Assembly (NCBI RefSeq): GCF_001552435.1
Contig: NZ_BCRE01000055.1
Location: 1 to 33,623, forward strand
Length of the DNA stretch: 33,623 bases
Direction: 5' to 3'
Source: Kribbia dieselivorans NBRC 106261
Lineage (GTDB): Bacteria > Actinomycetota > Actinomycetes > Actinomycetales > Dermatophilaceae
The notes under the pieces were generated by a model that saw nothing but the letters and a program-made list of their open reading frames with translations, did not search any database and had not been told where the DNA came from. Each line of letters starts with the position of its first letter. Positions within the stretch are counted from its first letter, which is position 1. A program made the translations under genes and the position numbers. This document shows positions 8,081-15,830 of this stretch, one piece after another.

Positions 8081-8147
8081 ATAGGCCGCGACGAAGGAGA
8101 CGTTCGTCACGAGGTCTTGGACCGAACGCGCGCTCGGTGGTTGGGTG
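8081..8147 (+). promoter_or_regulatory. LysR-type promoter before the MBL-fold gene (degenerate box)
   Basis: ATAGGC at 8081 is a half-site whose partner arm has decayed to CGAA (8092-8095). TCTTGG begins at 8115, exactly 34 bases after the start of ATAG as in the three perfect sites, and TG at 8142 falls at the conserved 61-base distance. An overlapping dyad GACGAA-N7-TTCGTC lies at 8090-8108. The box centre is 70 bases from the start of the divergent LysR gene, a classic arrangement for self-control plus target activation. Confidence 0.45.
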
Positions 8148-8200
8148 GCGGCACGAGCGCCGACGGCAGGCACTCGCCCCAACGCAAGGAGGCGCCGCCC

Positions 8201-9286
8201 GTGGAGGTCACCGGAACCGTTCAACGACAGGCCTGGGCGGCCGGCGTGCTGCCACCGGTCGAGGAGGTTCGGCCCGGCCTGTGGTCAGTGCCCGTGCCCA
8301 TCCCGGACAGCCCCTTGCGCTACGTGCTGTCGTACGTGCTGCGGGCACCCGGGGGCGTCGTCGTGGTCGACGCCGGTTATGACGATGACGAGGCGTGGTC
8401 ACACCTCGAGGCGGGTTTGACGCAGATCGGTCACGGCGTGGCCGACGTGCGCGGGATCGTCGTCACGCACATGCACCCCGATCACTACGGTTTGGCGCCG
8501 CGGCTGCGACGCGCCAGCGGGGCGTGGCTCGCGATGCACCCGGCCGACGCCGAACTCATCACTCAGCGGAGCGCGGTGGAGGTCGACGCGTATGTCGAGG
8601 CCGCGCGCACCCAGATGGCCGACAGTGGTGCCCCGGCGGCCCTGTTCGAGGGGGCCGGTCAGTACCCGATCGAGTTCCTTGAGCCCGGGAATGGCCCGGA
8701 CCGGCTACTCGTCCACGATGACGTGCTCGACCTGGGCAGCCAGCGGTTGCGGGTGGTGCACACGCCCGGACACACCCCGGGGCACATCTGCCTCGTCGAC
8801 GAGGATCGTGACCTCGTGCTCACCGGCGACCACGTGCTGCCGCGGATCAGCCCGAACATTTCGATCCTGCCCGATCAACTGGAGAACCCGCTCGGGGAGT
8901 ACCTCGGGTCGCTCGAGGCCATCGGTGCCCTCGATCCGAGCGAGGTGCTGCCCGGTCACGAGTATCGGTTCCGGGGGCTGCCGCAGCGCACGCGCGACCT
9001 GATCCATCACCATGAGGAGCGGCTGGCCGAGGTCATGGCGGCCGTCACCGGCACTCCGGGTCTGACGACGTACGAGATCACGTTGCGGCTGCAGTGGTCG
9101 CGGCCGATCGCCGATCAGGTCGGCTTCCTGCAGCGGATGGCCGTCAACGAGACGCTGGCCCACCTGGTGCTGCTCGAGGAGCGTGGGAACCTGCACCGTT
9201 CCGAGGGCGCCCCCACACGTTGGTTCCCGGGGTCGGTGAGCGTGCGTGGTGCCTCGTCCATGGTCGGAGGGCGGTCAGGAGCCTGA
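8201..9286 (+). CDS. Metallo-beta-lactamase-fold hydrolase
   Basis: 361 residues. The zinc-binding motif H90-M-H92-P-D94-H95 is followed by HTPGHTPGH (third metal-site histidine), the bridging aspartate in LTGDHVLP and a final GHEY, a complete dinuclear MBL site. A C-terminal segment of about 100 residues (from LPQRTRDLIHHHEERL) is the helical, winged-helix-like extension seen in LACTB2-type hydrolases. Family members cleave thioesters, lactones, esters or RNA; here a CoA-thioester or lactone substrate is likely from context. GTG at 8201 is preceded by AAGGAGG at eight bases, a very good site, while the longer open frame from 8036 covers the divergent promoter region. It is transcribed alone or with the binding-protein gene 158 bases downstream. 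Confidence 0.88.
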   Translation: MEVTGTVQRQAWAAGVLPPVEEVRPGLWSVPVPIPDSPLRYVLSYVLRAPGGVVVVDAGYDDDEAWSHLEAGLTQIGHGVADVRGIVVTHMHPDHYGLAPRLRRASGAWLAMHPADAELITQRSAVEVDAYVEAARTQMADSGAPAALFEGAGQYPIEFLEPGNGPDRLLVHDDVLDLGSQRLRVVHTPGHTPGHICLVDEDRDLVLTGDHVLPRISPNISILPDQLENPLGEYLGSLEAIGALDPSEVLPGHEYRFRGLPQRTRDLIHHHEERLAEVMAAVTGTPGLTTYEITLRLQWSRPIADQVGFLQRMAVNETLAHLVLLEERGNLHRSEGAPTRWFPGSVSVRGASSMVGGRSGA

Positions 9287-9307
9287 CGTCACAACGCGCT
9301 GACCTGT

Positions 9308-9378
9308 GCACATAGGCCAAGCCTATGTGCCCTTGCGCGCTCTGGTCTTGGTGCGGAGGGTCGGTGCGGTGATGCGAT
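9308..9378 (+). promoter_or_regulatory. LysR-type box and promoter before the first binding protein
   Basis: GCACATAGGC (9308-9317) and GCCTATGTGC (9321-9330) form a perfect 10-base dyad around CAA, with T-N11-A (T9313, A9325). TCTTGG starts at 9346 and TGCGAT at 9373, at the same distances as the other copies. The predicted start near 9385 gives a leader of about 60 bases and places the box centre at -66. Confidence 0.7.
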
Positions 9379-9444
9379 GGTCCCCGGCCTTTGTGCCGCT
9401 CCGACGCCGAAGTCGTCGCCCCCACCGAGATCAATGAGGATCAC

Positions 9445-10449
9445 ATGAGACTGATGAATGTCGCCTCCGCACGCACGACCTTGGCTGCCGTCCTGGCCGT
9501 GGGCGCGTTGTCGCTGGCCGCCTGCGGCAGTGACACCGCCACCCCGGGTGTCCAAGGTGACGACGGGCTGACCACCCTGCGCGTGACCACGGTCGCCGGC
9601 GTGACGAGCCTGCCCATCAAGGTCGCCATGGAGGAGGGGTACTTCGAGAAGCACGGCGTCAAGGTCGAGCTGACCGAGGGGGTCGACGTCGCGGCGTGGC
9701 AGGCGGCCCTGGGCAAGCAGTTCGACATCTCGTTCGCGACGAGCGGACCGTACGTCATGTCCGTGGCCAAGGGCTTGGACAACACCCTCATCAACCAGAC
9801 CTCCAGCGCCTCCGACGACTACATCACGACGACGTTCGCGACGACCGAGAAGCTCACCGACCTGTCCACGCTGAGGGGCACGAAGATCGGTGTGGCCCAA
9901 TTGACCGGAGCGACGATCGATTCGATGAAGTACCTGCTCGCCGACGCCGGGGTGAAGGCGACCGAGTACGAACTCGTGCAGATGCCGTACTCCGCGATGC
10001 TGGACAACATGAAGGCGGGCAATATCGACGCCGCCCTGACCGCCGGGGTGTACTTCTCCACCGCCGAGGCCGCCGGGCTGAAGTTGTGGGACAAGGACGT
10101 CACCGTCGCGGCCCACGAGGCCGTCACCGGTGGGAAGGTTCGCACCGGTTCGTCGACGATGTATGCGGCCAACACGAAGTGGGTCGAGGCGAACCCGGAC
10201 CTCGTCAACGCGTGGGTGGACGGTGTCGAGGAGGGCATCGCCCACGTCGAGTCGAAGGAGAAGGAGTCGCGCGGCGTGCTGCAGACGTGGTTGAAGCTGC
10301 CGGAGAAGTTGGCGACGGACGTCCAGTTGCCCACGTACACCACCAAGGTGGCCGCGGACGAGATTCCGGCGACCTGGTCGGTGCTCCAGTCGACGGGCAC
10401 CGTCAAGGGTGAGTACCCGGCCGACAAGGTGAAGGTCTATGAAAGGTGA
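9445..10449 (+). CDS. ABC transporter substrate-binding lipoprotein, NMT1/SsuA-like (copy 1)
   Basis: 334 residues with a lipoprotein signal ending LSLAAC (acylated C27). It continues as a type-II periplasmic-binding fold of the nitrate/sulfonate/THI5-NMT1 group, with GVTSLPIKVAMEEGYFEKHG near the start and [17 protein letters not shown] at mid-protein. It should be membrane-tethered outside the cell and deliver its ligand to an ABC importer. It is closely related along its full, identical length to the binding protein at 11582-12586, which sits beside the only ATPase and permeases here, so both probably dock on the same permease. ATG at 9445 has GAGGA seven bases before it. The gene is preceded by a LysR-type promoter and overlaps or nearly overlaps a crotonase gene. 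Confidence 0.9.
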   Translation: MRLMNVASARTTLAAVLAVGALSLAACGSDTATPGVQGDDGLTTLRVTTVAGVTSLPIKVAMEEGYFEKHGVKVELTEGVDVAAWQAALGKQFDISFATSGPYVMSVAKGLDNTLINQTSSASDDYITTTFATTEKLTDLSTLRGTKIGVAQLTGATIDSMKYLLADAGVKATEYELVQMPYSAMLDNMKAGNIDAALTAGVYFSTAEAAGLKLWDKDVTVAAHEAVTGGKVRTGSSTMYAANTKWVEANPDLVNAWVDGVEEGIAHVESKEKESRGVLQTWLKLPEKLATDVQLPTYTTKVAADEIPATWSVLQSTGTVKGEYPADKVKVYER

Positions 10450-10454
10450 GTGAC

Positions 10455-11357
10455 ATGACGCAGGATTTCGAGACCCTCGAGTACGAGGTCGCAGACGGCA
10501 TCGCGACGATCCGATTGAACCGACCCGATCGACTCAACGCATTCAACCAGCAGATGGGGTGGGACCTCATCGCGGCGTTCGATGCGACCGACGCCGACGA
10601 CGCCGTGCGCGTCGTCGTGGTCACCGGCAACGGGCGTGGCTTCTGCGCCGGCGCCGACCTCGAAAAGGGGGCCGGCACCTTCGGCGGTGGCCGTGAGAAC
10701 CCGCGCTGGGCCAACGGGACCATCGCCGACGTCCCGCGTGACGGAGGCGGACGGGTCACCCTTCGCATCGCCCAGAGCCTGAAGCCGGTCATCGCCGCGG
10801 TCAATGGCCCGGCCGTCGGTGTTGGCGCGACGATGCAGTTGCCGATGGACATCAGGATCGCGTCGCGATCGGCGAAGTACGGCTTCGTCTTCGCCCGCCG
10901 GGGGCTCGTGCCGGAGGCCGCCTCGAGCTGGTTCCTGCCCCGCGTCGTCGGCATCTCGCAGGCCATGGAGTGGGTCGCCACGGGCCGCGTGTTCGGGCCC
11001 GACGAGGCGCTGCGCGGAGGCCTGGTGTCCCAGGTCGTCGAGGACGAGGACCTCCTGCCGACCGCCTACGCCCTGGCCGGCGAGATCGTCGAGAACACCT
11101 CGGCCGTCTCGGTGGCGGCCTCGCGCGTCATGCTGTGGAGCATGCTGGGCGCACAATCGCCGTGGGACGCCCACCGCATCGACTCGCAGGCCATCTACCA
11201 CCTCGGCACCGGTGCGGACGTGGCCGAGGGGGTCTCGTCGTTCCTGGAGAAGCGCGCGCCGAACTTCCCGATGCGGGTCTCGGCCGACTTCCCGTCGTAC
11301 GTGCCGCGCTGGCCGGTCGAGCCGGACGACACGACTCCTCCGCAGCCGAACGCCTAA
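10455..11357 (+). CDS. Crotonase-superfamily protein (enoyl-CoA hydratase/isomerase type)
   Basis: 300 residues with the crotonase core: ATIRLNRPDRLNAFN, the oxyanion-hole segment GRGFCAGADL and NGPAVGVGATMQLPMDIR. The two glutamates of classical hydratases are not conserved: the first position is in ATMQL, the second in FVFARRG. A glutamate does occur in RGLVPEAASSW, the position used by enoyl-CoA isomerases of the ECI2/PaaG kind, so isomerisation is at least as likely as hydration. ATG at 10455 is chosen because AAAGGTGAG lies just before it; GTG at 10446, overlapping the previous stop, is possible. It is coupled to the first binding protein, and a long hairpin follows at 11362. Confidence 0.87.
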   Translation: MTQDFETLEYEVADGIATIRLNRPDRLNAFNQQMGWDLIAAFDATDADDAVRVVVVTGNGRGFCAGADLEKGAGTFGGGRENPRWANGTIADVPRDGGGRVTLRIAQSLKPVIAAVNGPAVGVGATMQLPMDIRIASRSAKYGFVFARRGLVPEAASSWFLPRVVGISQAMEWVATGRVFGPDEALRGGLVSQVVEDEDLLPTAYALAGEIVENTSAVSVAASRVMLWSMLGAQSPWDAHRIDSQAIYHLGTGADVAEGVSSFLEKRAPNFPMRVSADFPSYVPRWPVEPDDTTPPQPNA

Positions 11358-11361
11358 CCCC

Positions 11362-11429
11362 TTCGCCGAGTGATGGATCCGGGTGGCCTATCCGGGGCGA
11401 TAGGCCACGCGGATCCATCACTCGGCGGG
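11362..11429. terminator. Long hairpin, GCCGAGTGATGG family (copy 1)
   Basis: Arms 11364-11392 and 11399-11427 pair over 29 positions with one mismatch around a six-base loop. The outer 15 bases on the left (TTCGCCGAGTGATGG) are identical to those of the hairpin at 17418, while the inner part is different. It follows the crotonase stop and precedes the LysR-type promoter of the second binding protein, so it probably ends the upstream operon. The inner arm contains GGCCTATC/GATAGGCC, resembling the LysR half-sites in inverted order. Confidence 0.75.
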
Positions 11430-11444
11430 GGTGTCCTCGCGCGC

Positions 11445-11511
11445 ATAGGTTCGGCCTATCGGCCGGTGCGCCTGCACGTCTTTGCGCCCGCACGCCGGCC
11501 GGTGTTGACAT
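11445..11511 (+). promoter_or_regulatory. LysR-type box and promoter of the ABC importer operon
   Basis: ATAGG (11445-11449) and CCTAT (11455-11459) give T-N11-A (T11446, A11458). TCTTTG starts at 11479 and TGACAT at 11506, matching the 34- and 61-base distances of the other promoters. The predicted start is near 11518, leaving a leader of about 64 bases. A TTGACA at 11505 overlaps the -10 and is probably coincidental. Confidence 0.65.
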
Positions 11512-11581
11512 TGACCAGCGGTTCAACGTGGCCCCTGGCCCGACCGTGCTCCCACGAAACGTCGATCAACGAGGATCCTTC

Positions 11582-12586
11582 ATGAACCTGTTCTCTGCCT
11601 CCCTGTCCCGCAAGAGCGTCATGGCGCTCGCGGTGGTCGGCACGCTCGCCCTCTCCGCGTGCGGCAGCAGCGACTCCTCCACGCCGGCGACGAACGCCGA
11701 CGGTCTGAAGACCCTGCGTGTGACGATGGTGCCCGGCGTGTCCAGCCTGCCGCTCAAGGTCGCCGAGCAGGACGGCATCTTCGAGAAGAACGGCCTGAAG
11801 GTCGAGTTCACCGAGGGCCTGGACGTCTCCGCGTGGCAGTCCGCGGCCGGCAAGCAGTTCGACATCGTCTTCACCAACAGCGCCGTCTACGCGCCCTCGA
11901 TCGCCAAGGGCCTGGACAACACGATCATCAACAACACGACGAACGCCTCCGACGACTACGTCAGCGTCACGTTGGCCACCAAGGAGAAGCTCAACAAGCT
12001 CTCCGACCTCAAGGGCAAGAAGCTCGGCGCTCCGACCCTGACCGGCCTGACGGCCGAGTCGTTCAAGTACCTCATGGCCAAGGAGGGCGTGAAGGCGAAC
12101 GAGTACGAGATCGTCCAGATGCCGTACTCGAACCAGCCGGACAACCTCAAGGCCGGCAACATCGACGCTGCCCTGACCGCCAACCCGTACTACGGCACCC
12201 TGGAGCGTGAGGGCCTGGTCATGTGGGGCAAGGACCTCGGTGTCGAGGCCCACAAGGCCGCCACCGGTGGCAAGGTCGACACCGCATCGTCCTCGATGTA
12301 CGCCGCCAACACCAAGTGGGTCGAGGAGAACAAGGACACCGTCGACGCGTGGATCAAGAGCCTCGACGAGGCCATCAAGGTCATCGAGTCCGACGACGCG
12401 GAGGCCCGCAAGGTCCTCAAGGACTGGATGAAGATGTCCGACCAGCTCGCCAAGGACGCGATCATCCCCGAGTACACGACGAAGGTCGACGCGGCCCAGC
12501 AGCAGGCGACCTGGGACGTCCTGAAGTCCAACGGCACGATCTCGGGTGACTTCCCGGCCGACCGCATCAAGGTCTACCAGGGCTGA
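11582..12586 (+). CDS. ABC transporter substrate-binding lipoprotein, NMT1/SsuA-like (copy 2)
   Basis: 334 residues with lipobox LALSAC (C27, the same position as in copy 1) and the same type-II binding fold. Shared blocks include [38 protein letters not shown] and the ending VKVY. The sequence is strongly biased to C-ending codons, more so than the ATPase gene behind it, which hints at high expression. It heads the operon that contains the ATPase and both permeases, so it is the importer's native receptor. The ligand is unknown; the CoA-ester enzymes around it suggest a carboxylate. GAGGAT precedes the ATG at normal distance. Confidence 0.92.
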   Translation: MNLFSASLSRKSVMALAVVGTLALSACGSSDSSTPATNADGLKTLRVTMVPGVSSLPLKVAEQDGIFEKNGLKVEFTEGLDVSAWQSAAGKQFDIVFTNSAVYAPSIAKGLDNTIINNTTNASDDYVSVTLATKEKLNKLSDLKGKKLGAPTLTGLTAESFKYLMAKEGVKANEYEIVQMPYSNQPDNLKAGNIDAALTANPYYGTLEREGLVMWGKDLGVEAHKAATGGKVDTASSSMYAANTKWVEENKDTVDAWIKSLDEAIKVIESDDAEARKVLKDWMKMSDQLAKDAIIPEYTTKVDAAQQQATWDVLKSNGTISGDFPADRIKVYQG

Positions 12587-12617
12587 TCGAGCCACCACAC
12601 CAGGAGAGCGAGCGATC

Positions 12618-13406
12618 ATGAATCAGCCGATGTATGAGTTGAAGAACGTTGCGGTGGACCTGTCCAACGCGGCGGGTACGCGCCGGATTCTTGAGGACGT
12701 GTCGATGACGGTGATGCCGAACGAGGTCGTCGGCATCGTCGGCCGCTCGGGTACGGGCAAGACGACGTTGATGCGCGCGTTGGGTGGTCTGACGCCGATC
12801 ACGGAAGGGTCGCTGACGCTGCAGGGCAAGGCCGTGACGGGCCCCGCCGATGGCGTGGTGACGGTGTTCCAGGACTACGGGAACGCACTTCTCCCGTGGC
12901 GCACGGTGGCCAAGAACGTGGCGTTGCCGTTGGAGGGCAAGGTTGCGCGCAGCGAGTTGCGCGACCGGGTGTCCACGGCGATCGAGATGGTGCAGTTGAA
13001 GGGTCGCGAGAACGACTACCTGTCCAGCCTCTCGGGTGGCATGCAGCAGCGCGTGCAGATCGCGCGCGCCCTGGTGCTCAACCCCCGCGTGGTGTTGATG
13101 GATGAGCCGTTCGGGGCGTTGGACGCGTTGACGAAGGCGTCGCTGCAGGACGTGCTCCTGGGCCTGCACGAGCAGAACCAGGCGACGATCATCTTCATCA
13201 CCCACGACCTGGAGGAGGCGATCTACCTCTCGGATCGCACCTTCGTCATCTCGGGGAACGTGTCCTCCGGTCAGCCGGGCCACCTGTCGATGGAGGTCCC
13301 GGTCGCCCTACCGCGCCCGCGCAACCAGTTGACGACCCGCGAGATGCCCGAGTACATCGCGCTGCGTCACCGCCTGGCCGAGGCCATCGACCTGGTGCCG
13401 GCATGA
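12618..13406 (+). CDS. ABC transporter ATP-binding protein, NitT/TauT type
   Basis: 262 residues with every ABC ATPase motif: Walker [11 protein letters not shown]-loop [15 protein letters not shown], signature LSGGMQQR, Walker B VVLMDEP, D-loop FGALDALT and the switch histidine in ITHDLEEA. The LLPWRTV sequence after the Q-loop is characteristic of nitrate/sulfonate/taurine importers (SsuB/TauB). ATG at 12618 has AGGAGAG nine bases upstream. Leucine TTG codons are more frequent here than in the binding-protein gene before it. The stop overlaps the first permease start by ATGA, so the three transporter genes are translationally coupled. Confidence 0.95.
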   Translation: MNQPMYELKNVAVDLSNAAGTRRILEDVSMTVMPNEVVGIVGRSGTGKTTLMRALGGLTPITEGSLTLQGKAVTGPADGVVTVFQDYGNALLPWRTVAKNVALPLEGKVARSELRDRVSTAIEMVQLKGRENDYLSSLSGGMQQRVQIARALVLNPRVVLMDEPFGALDALTKASLQDVLLGLHEQNQATIIFITHDLEEAIYLSDRTFVISGNVSSGQPGHLSMEVPVALPRPRNQLTTREMPEYIALRHRLAEAIDLVPA

Positions 13407-14176
13407 GTGCGCTGGCCAGCGTCGGGAGGCGCGTGAACTGGCCGGGGATCGCGGTCATCGCCGCGGTCATCGTCATCTGGCAGATCGGCGCGACGGTCGG
13501 TCCGCTCGCCGACATGAGTTCGGTGCCGAGCGTGACCGAGACCGTCAAGGGCTTCGGTGACCTGTGGGCGGCGAACGAGCTGATCCCGCCGGTGCTGTAC
13601 ACCCTGGGCGTGGCGCTGTTGTCGGCGGCGATCGGCATCGTCGCCGGTGGCCTGATCGGCACCCTGCTCGGGTTGTTCGCCCCGTTCCGGTTGTTCACCC
13701 AGTCCAGTTTCGATGTGCTGCGCACGATCCCGATCACGGCGATCATGCCGGTGCTGTTGCTGCTGCTCGGTGCCGAGGCGCGCACCGAGATCATCGCGGC
13801 CTCCGTCGCGTCGACGTGGCCGATGCTCGTCAACACCGCCGACGGGATCCGCTCGATCCACCCGCGTCTGGATGAGGTGGGCCGCATGTTCGGGTTCTCC
13901 CGCCTCAAGCGCGTGTTCAAGCTGACGATCCCCGCGGCGATGCCGTCACTGCTCGTCGGTGGCCGCCTGGCGGCGGTGACGTCGCTGATCGCGGTGATCA
14001 TCGCCGAGATGATCATCGCGCCCGAGGGCATCGGGTGGGCCTTGCTCACGGCGCAGCAGGCATTGCAGAGCGGCCAGATGTGGGCCCTGGTCGTCGTGTG
14101 CGGCTGGCTCGGGTGGCTGTTCAGCCTCGGCCTGACCGCGCTGGTCAACCGTCTTCAGCCTGGAGGTGTCAAGTGA
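13403..14176 (+). CDS. ABC transporter permease, SsuC/TauC-like (1)
   Basis: 257 residues, about six membrane segments: the first at roughly 13-35, others around [47 protein letters not shown] and the C-terminal [15 protein letters not shown]. The cytoplasmic EAA-type loop that contacts the ATPase lies in [19 protein letters not shown]. It belongs to the BPD_transp_1 family. It starts inside the ATPase stop (ATGA) and ends inside the next start (GTGA). Together with the next gene it should form a heterodimeric channel, since two different permeases follow one ATPase. Confidence 0.92.
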   Translation: MSALASVGRRVNWPGIAVIAAVIVIWQIGATVGPLADMSSVPSVTETVKGFGDLWAANELIPPVLYTLGVALLSAAIGIVAGGLIGTLLGLFAPFRLFTQSSFDVLRTIPITAIMPVLLLLLGAEARTEIIAASVASTWPMLVNTADGIRSIHPRLDEVGRMFGFSRLKRVFKLTIPAAMPSLLVGGRLAAVTSLIAVIIAEMIIAPEGIGWALLTAQQALQSGQMWALVVVCGWLGWLFSLGLTALVNRLQPGGVK

Positions 14177-14988
14177 CCGCCGTGACCGAGAAGCGGGCCG
14201 CCGCCCGCGCCGCCGCCCCGGCCACACGCCGCTCCGGTCTGTCGATCACACCGTTGACCTTCGTCATCGGCCTGACCCCGCTCGTGCTGGTCCTGGTGGG
14301 GTGGCAGGTCTTCGGTGACCCGGTCGACTTCACGTTCCCGCCCCCGTCGACGTGGTGGGAGGCAACGAAGCTCATGTGGGCCAGTGGCGAACTGCCCACC
14401 GCGCTGACGCGCACCCTGTGGACCTTCGCCCTCGGCCTGGTGTTCTCGGTCGTGCTCGGCACCGCGCTGGGGTGGTTGATCGGGGCGTCGAAGACCGTCG
14501 ATCGGGCGCTGTCTCCGCTGCTCGACTTCTTCCGCTCGATGCCGTCGCCGGCGATCGTGCCGGTCGCGACGATCGTGTTCGGCGTGACGATCCGGATGTC
14601 GGTGGTCGTCATGGTCCTGGCGTTGATCTGGCCGGTGCTCCTGGCCGTGGCGTCGTCGCGGCAGAACATCCCCACCGTGCGTCTGGAGATGGGCCGCGTG
14701 CTCGGACTGTCCGGGTTCGACCGGATGCGCAAGGTCGTGCTGCCCTCGCTGCTGCCGGCGGTGATGACCGGCACCCGAGTCGTCGTCTCCCAGGGTTTCG
14801 TCGTCGCGCTGCTCATCGACATCATCGGTGCCGGAGCGGGGATCGGTCGCCTCCTCGTCGTGCGTCAGCAGTCCTTCGACGCCGCCGCGGTCTGGGCCCT
14901 CCTCGTCATCATCGGCCTGGCCGGCCTGGTCGCCAACCTGCTGGTCAGCGCCCTCGACAATCGCGTCCAGCGGGGCTGGCGCTCATGA
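14173..14988 (+). CDS. ABC transporter permease, SsuC/TauC-like (2)
   Basis: 271 residues beginning with a short, basic, alanine-rich cytoplasmic leader, then about six membrane segments starting at TFVIGLTPLVLVLVGWQVF. The EAA-like coupling loop is in SSRQNIPTVRLEMGRVLGLS, followed by the typical RKVVLPSLLPAVMTG. The GTG at 14173 overlaps the previous stop (GTGA), and no better start is seen downstream before the first helix. It pairs with permease 1; tandem non-identical permeases are a variation on the usual homodimeric SsuC/TauC. Its stop overlaps the following crotonase start. Confidence 0.9.
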   Translation: MTAVTEKRAAARAAAPATRRSGLSITPLTFVIGLTPLVLVLVGWQVFGDPVDFTFPPPSTWWEATKLMWASGELPTALTRTLWTFALGLVFSVVLGTALGWLIGASKTVDRALSPLLDFFRSMPSPAIVPVATIVFGVTIRMSVVVMVLALIWPVLLAVASSRQNIPTVRLEMGRVLGLSGFDRMRKVVLPSLLPAVMTGTRVVVSQGFVVALLIDIIGAGAGIGRLLVVRQQSFDAAAVWALLVIIGLAGLVANLLVSALDNRVQRGWRS

Positions 14989-15779
14989 GCGACGGCTCGA
15001 CTCCGGGGCGGGTCGCGGTGAGCGTCGACGGCGCGATCGCGTCGGTCACGCTGACCCGACCGGAGAAGCGCAACGCCCTCGACGAGGAGATGTTCGAGGC
15101 GCTCGTGCGCGCGGGCCGAAGCCTGCTGGAGCGGGACGACGTCAAGGTCGTCGTGCTCACCGGCGACGGTGCGTCCTTCTGTGCGGGGCTCGACTTCTCC
15201 CGGTTCGCCGCCATGGGCAGCGAGGACTACCCGACCACAGAGCGTGACCTGCTGGGTGCGTCCCGCGCTCTCGGTCCGCAGGCCGCGCACGTGTGGTCGC
15301 TCGTCCCGGTGCCGGTGATCGCCGGTCTGCAGGGTCACGCGTTCGGCGGTGGCCTGCAGATCGCCCTCAATGCCGACATCCGCGTCAGCGCCCCCGACAC
15401 CGCGTTCTCCGTCATGGAGATCCAGTGGGGCCTGGTGCCCGACATGACCGGCAGCCAACTGTTGCCCGCGCTCATCGGCCGGGACCAGGCCACGCTCCTG
15501 ACGGTGACCGGCAGGGTGTTCGACGGGCGTGAGGCCCGGGCCCTCGGTCTCGTCACCGAGCTCCACGACGATCCGCGTGCTCGGGCTCATGAGCTGGCCC
15601 GCGAGATCGCCACCCACACTCGCGAATCGCTCGTCGAGTCGAAGCGGCTGCTCGGCCTGGCCGGTCGGGTGTCGCTGGAGGAGGGGCTGGCCCAGGAGCA
15701 GGTCGCCATCTCCCGGCTTCGCGGGTCGGCGGCGCAGACGGAACTCGTCCGCGCCCGCTTGGCCCGCCGCAACGCGTGA
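14985..15779 (+). CDS. Crotonase-superfamily protein, dienoyl-CoA isomerase-like
   Basis: 264 residues with the core motifs ASVTLTRPEKRNALD, GASFCAGLDFSR and GHAFGGGLQIALNADIR. Where hydratases have their first catalytic glutamate there is Gln (GLQIAL). The second is kept in VMEIQWG, and an Asp stands in GLVPDMTG, the position of the catalytic Asp of delta-3,5-delta-2,4-dienoyl-CoA isomerase. The protein is therefore more likely an isomerase than a simple hydratase. The start overlaps the permease stop (ATGA), so an intracellular CoA-ester enzyme is translated in step with the importer, strong evidence that the imported compound is degraded as a CoA thioester. Confidence 0.87.
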   Translation: MSDGSTPGRVAVSVDGAIASVTLTRPEKRNALDEEMFEALVRAGRSLLERDDVKVVVLTGDGASFCAGLDFSRFAAMGSEDYPTTERDLLGASRALGPQAAHVWSLVPVPVIAGLQGHAFGGGLQIALNADIRVSAPDTAFSVMEIQWGLVPDMTGSQLLPALIGRDQATLLTVTGRVFDGREARALGLVTELHDDPRARAHELAREIATHTRESLVESKRLLGLAGRVSLEEGLAQEQVAISRLRGSAAQTELVRARLARRNA

Positions 15780-15830
15780 CCACCACCCACTCGACGCATG
15801 AAGGACGCATGAAGAGAGAAGGAGTCGACG

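Noticed and set aside
11505-11510. TTGACA as a consensus -35 for the importer operon
   Set aside because: No TANNNT lies 16-19 bases downstream, and the conserved TCTTTG/TGACAT spacing shared with other promoters places the -10 over this hexamer.
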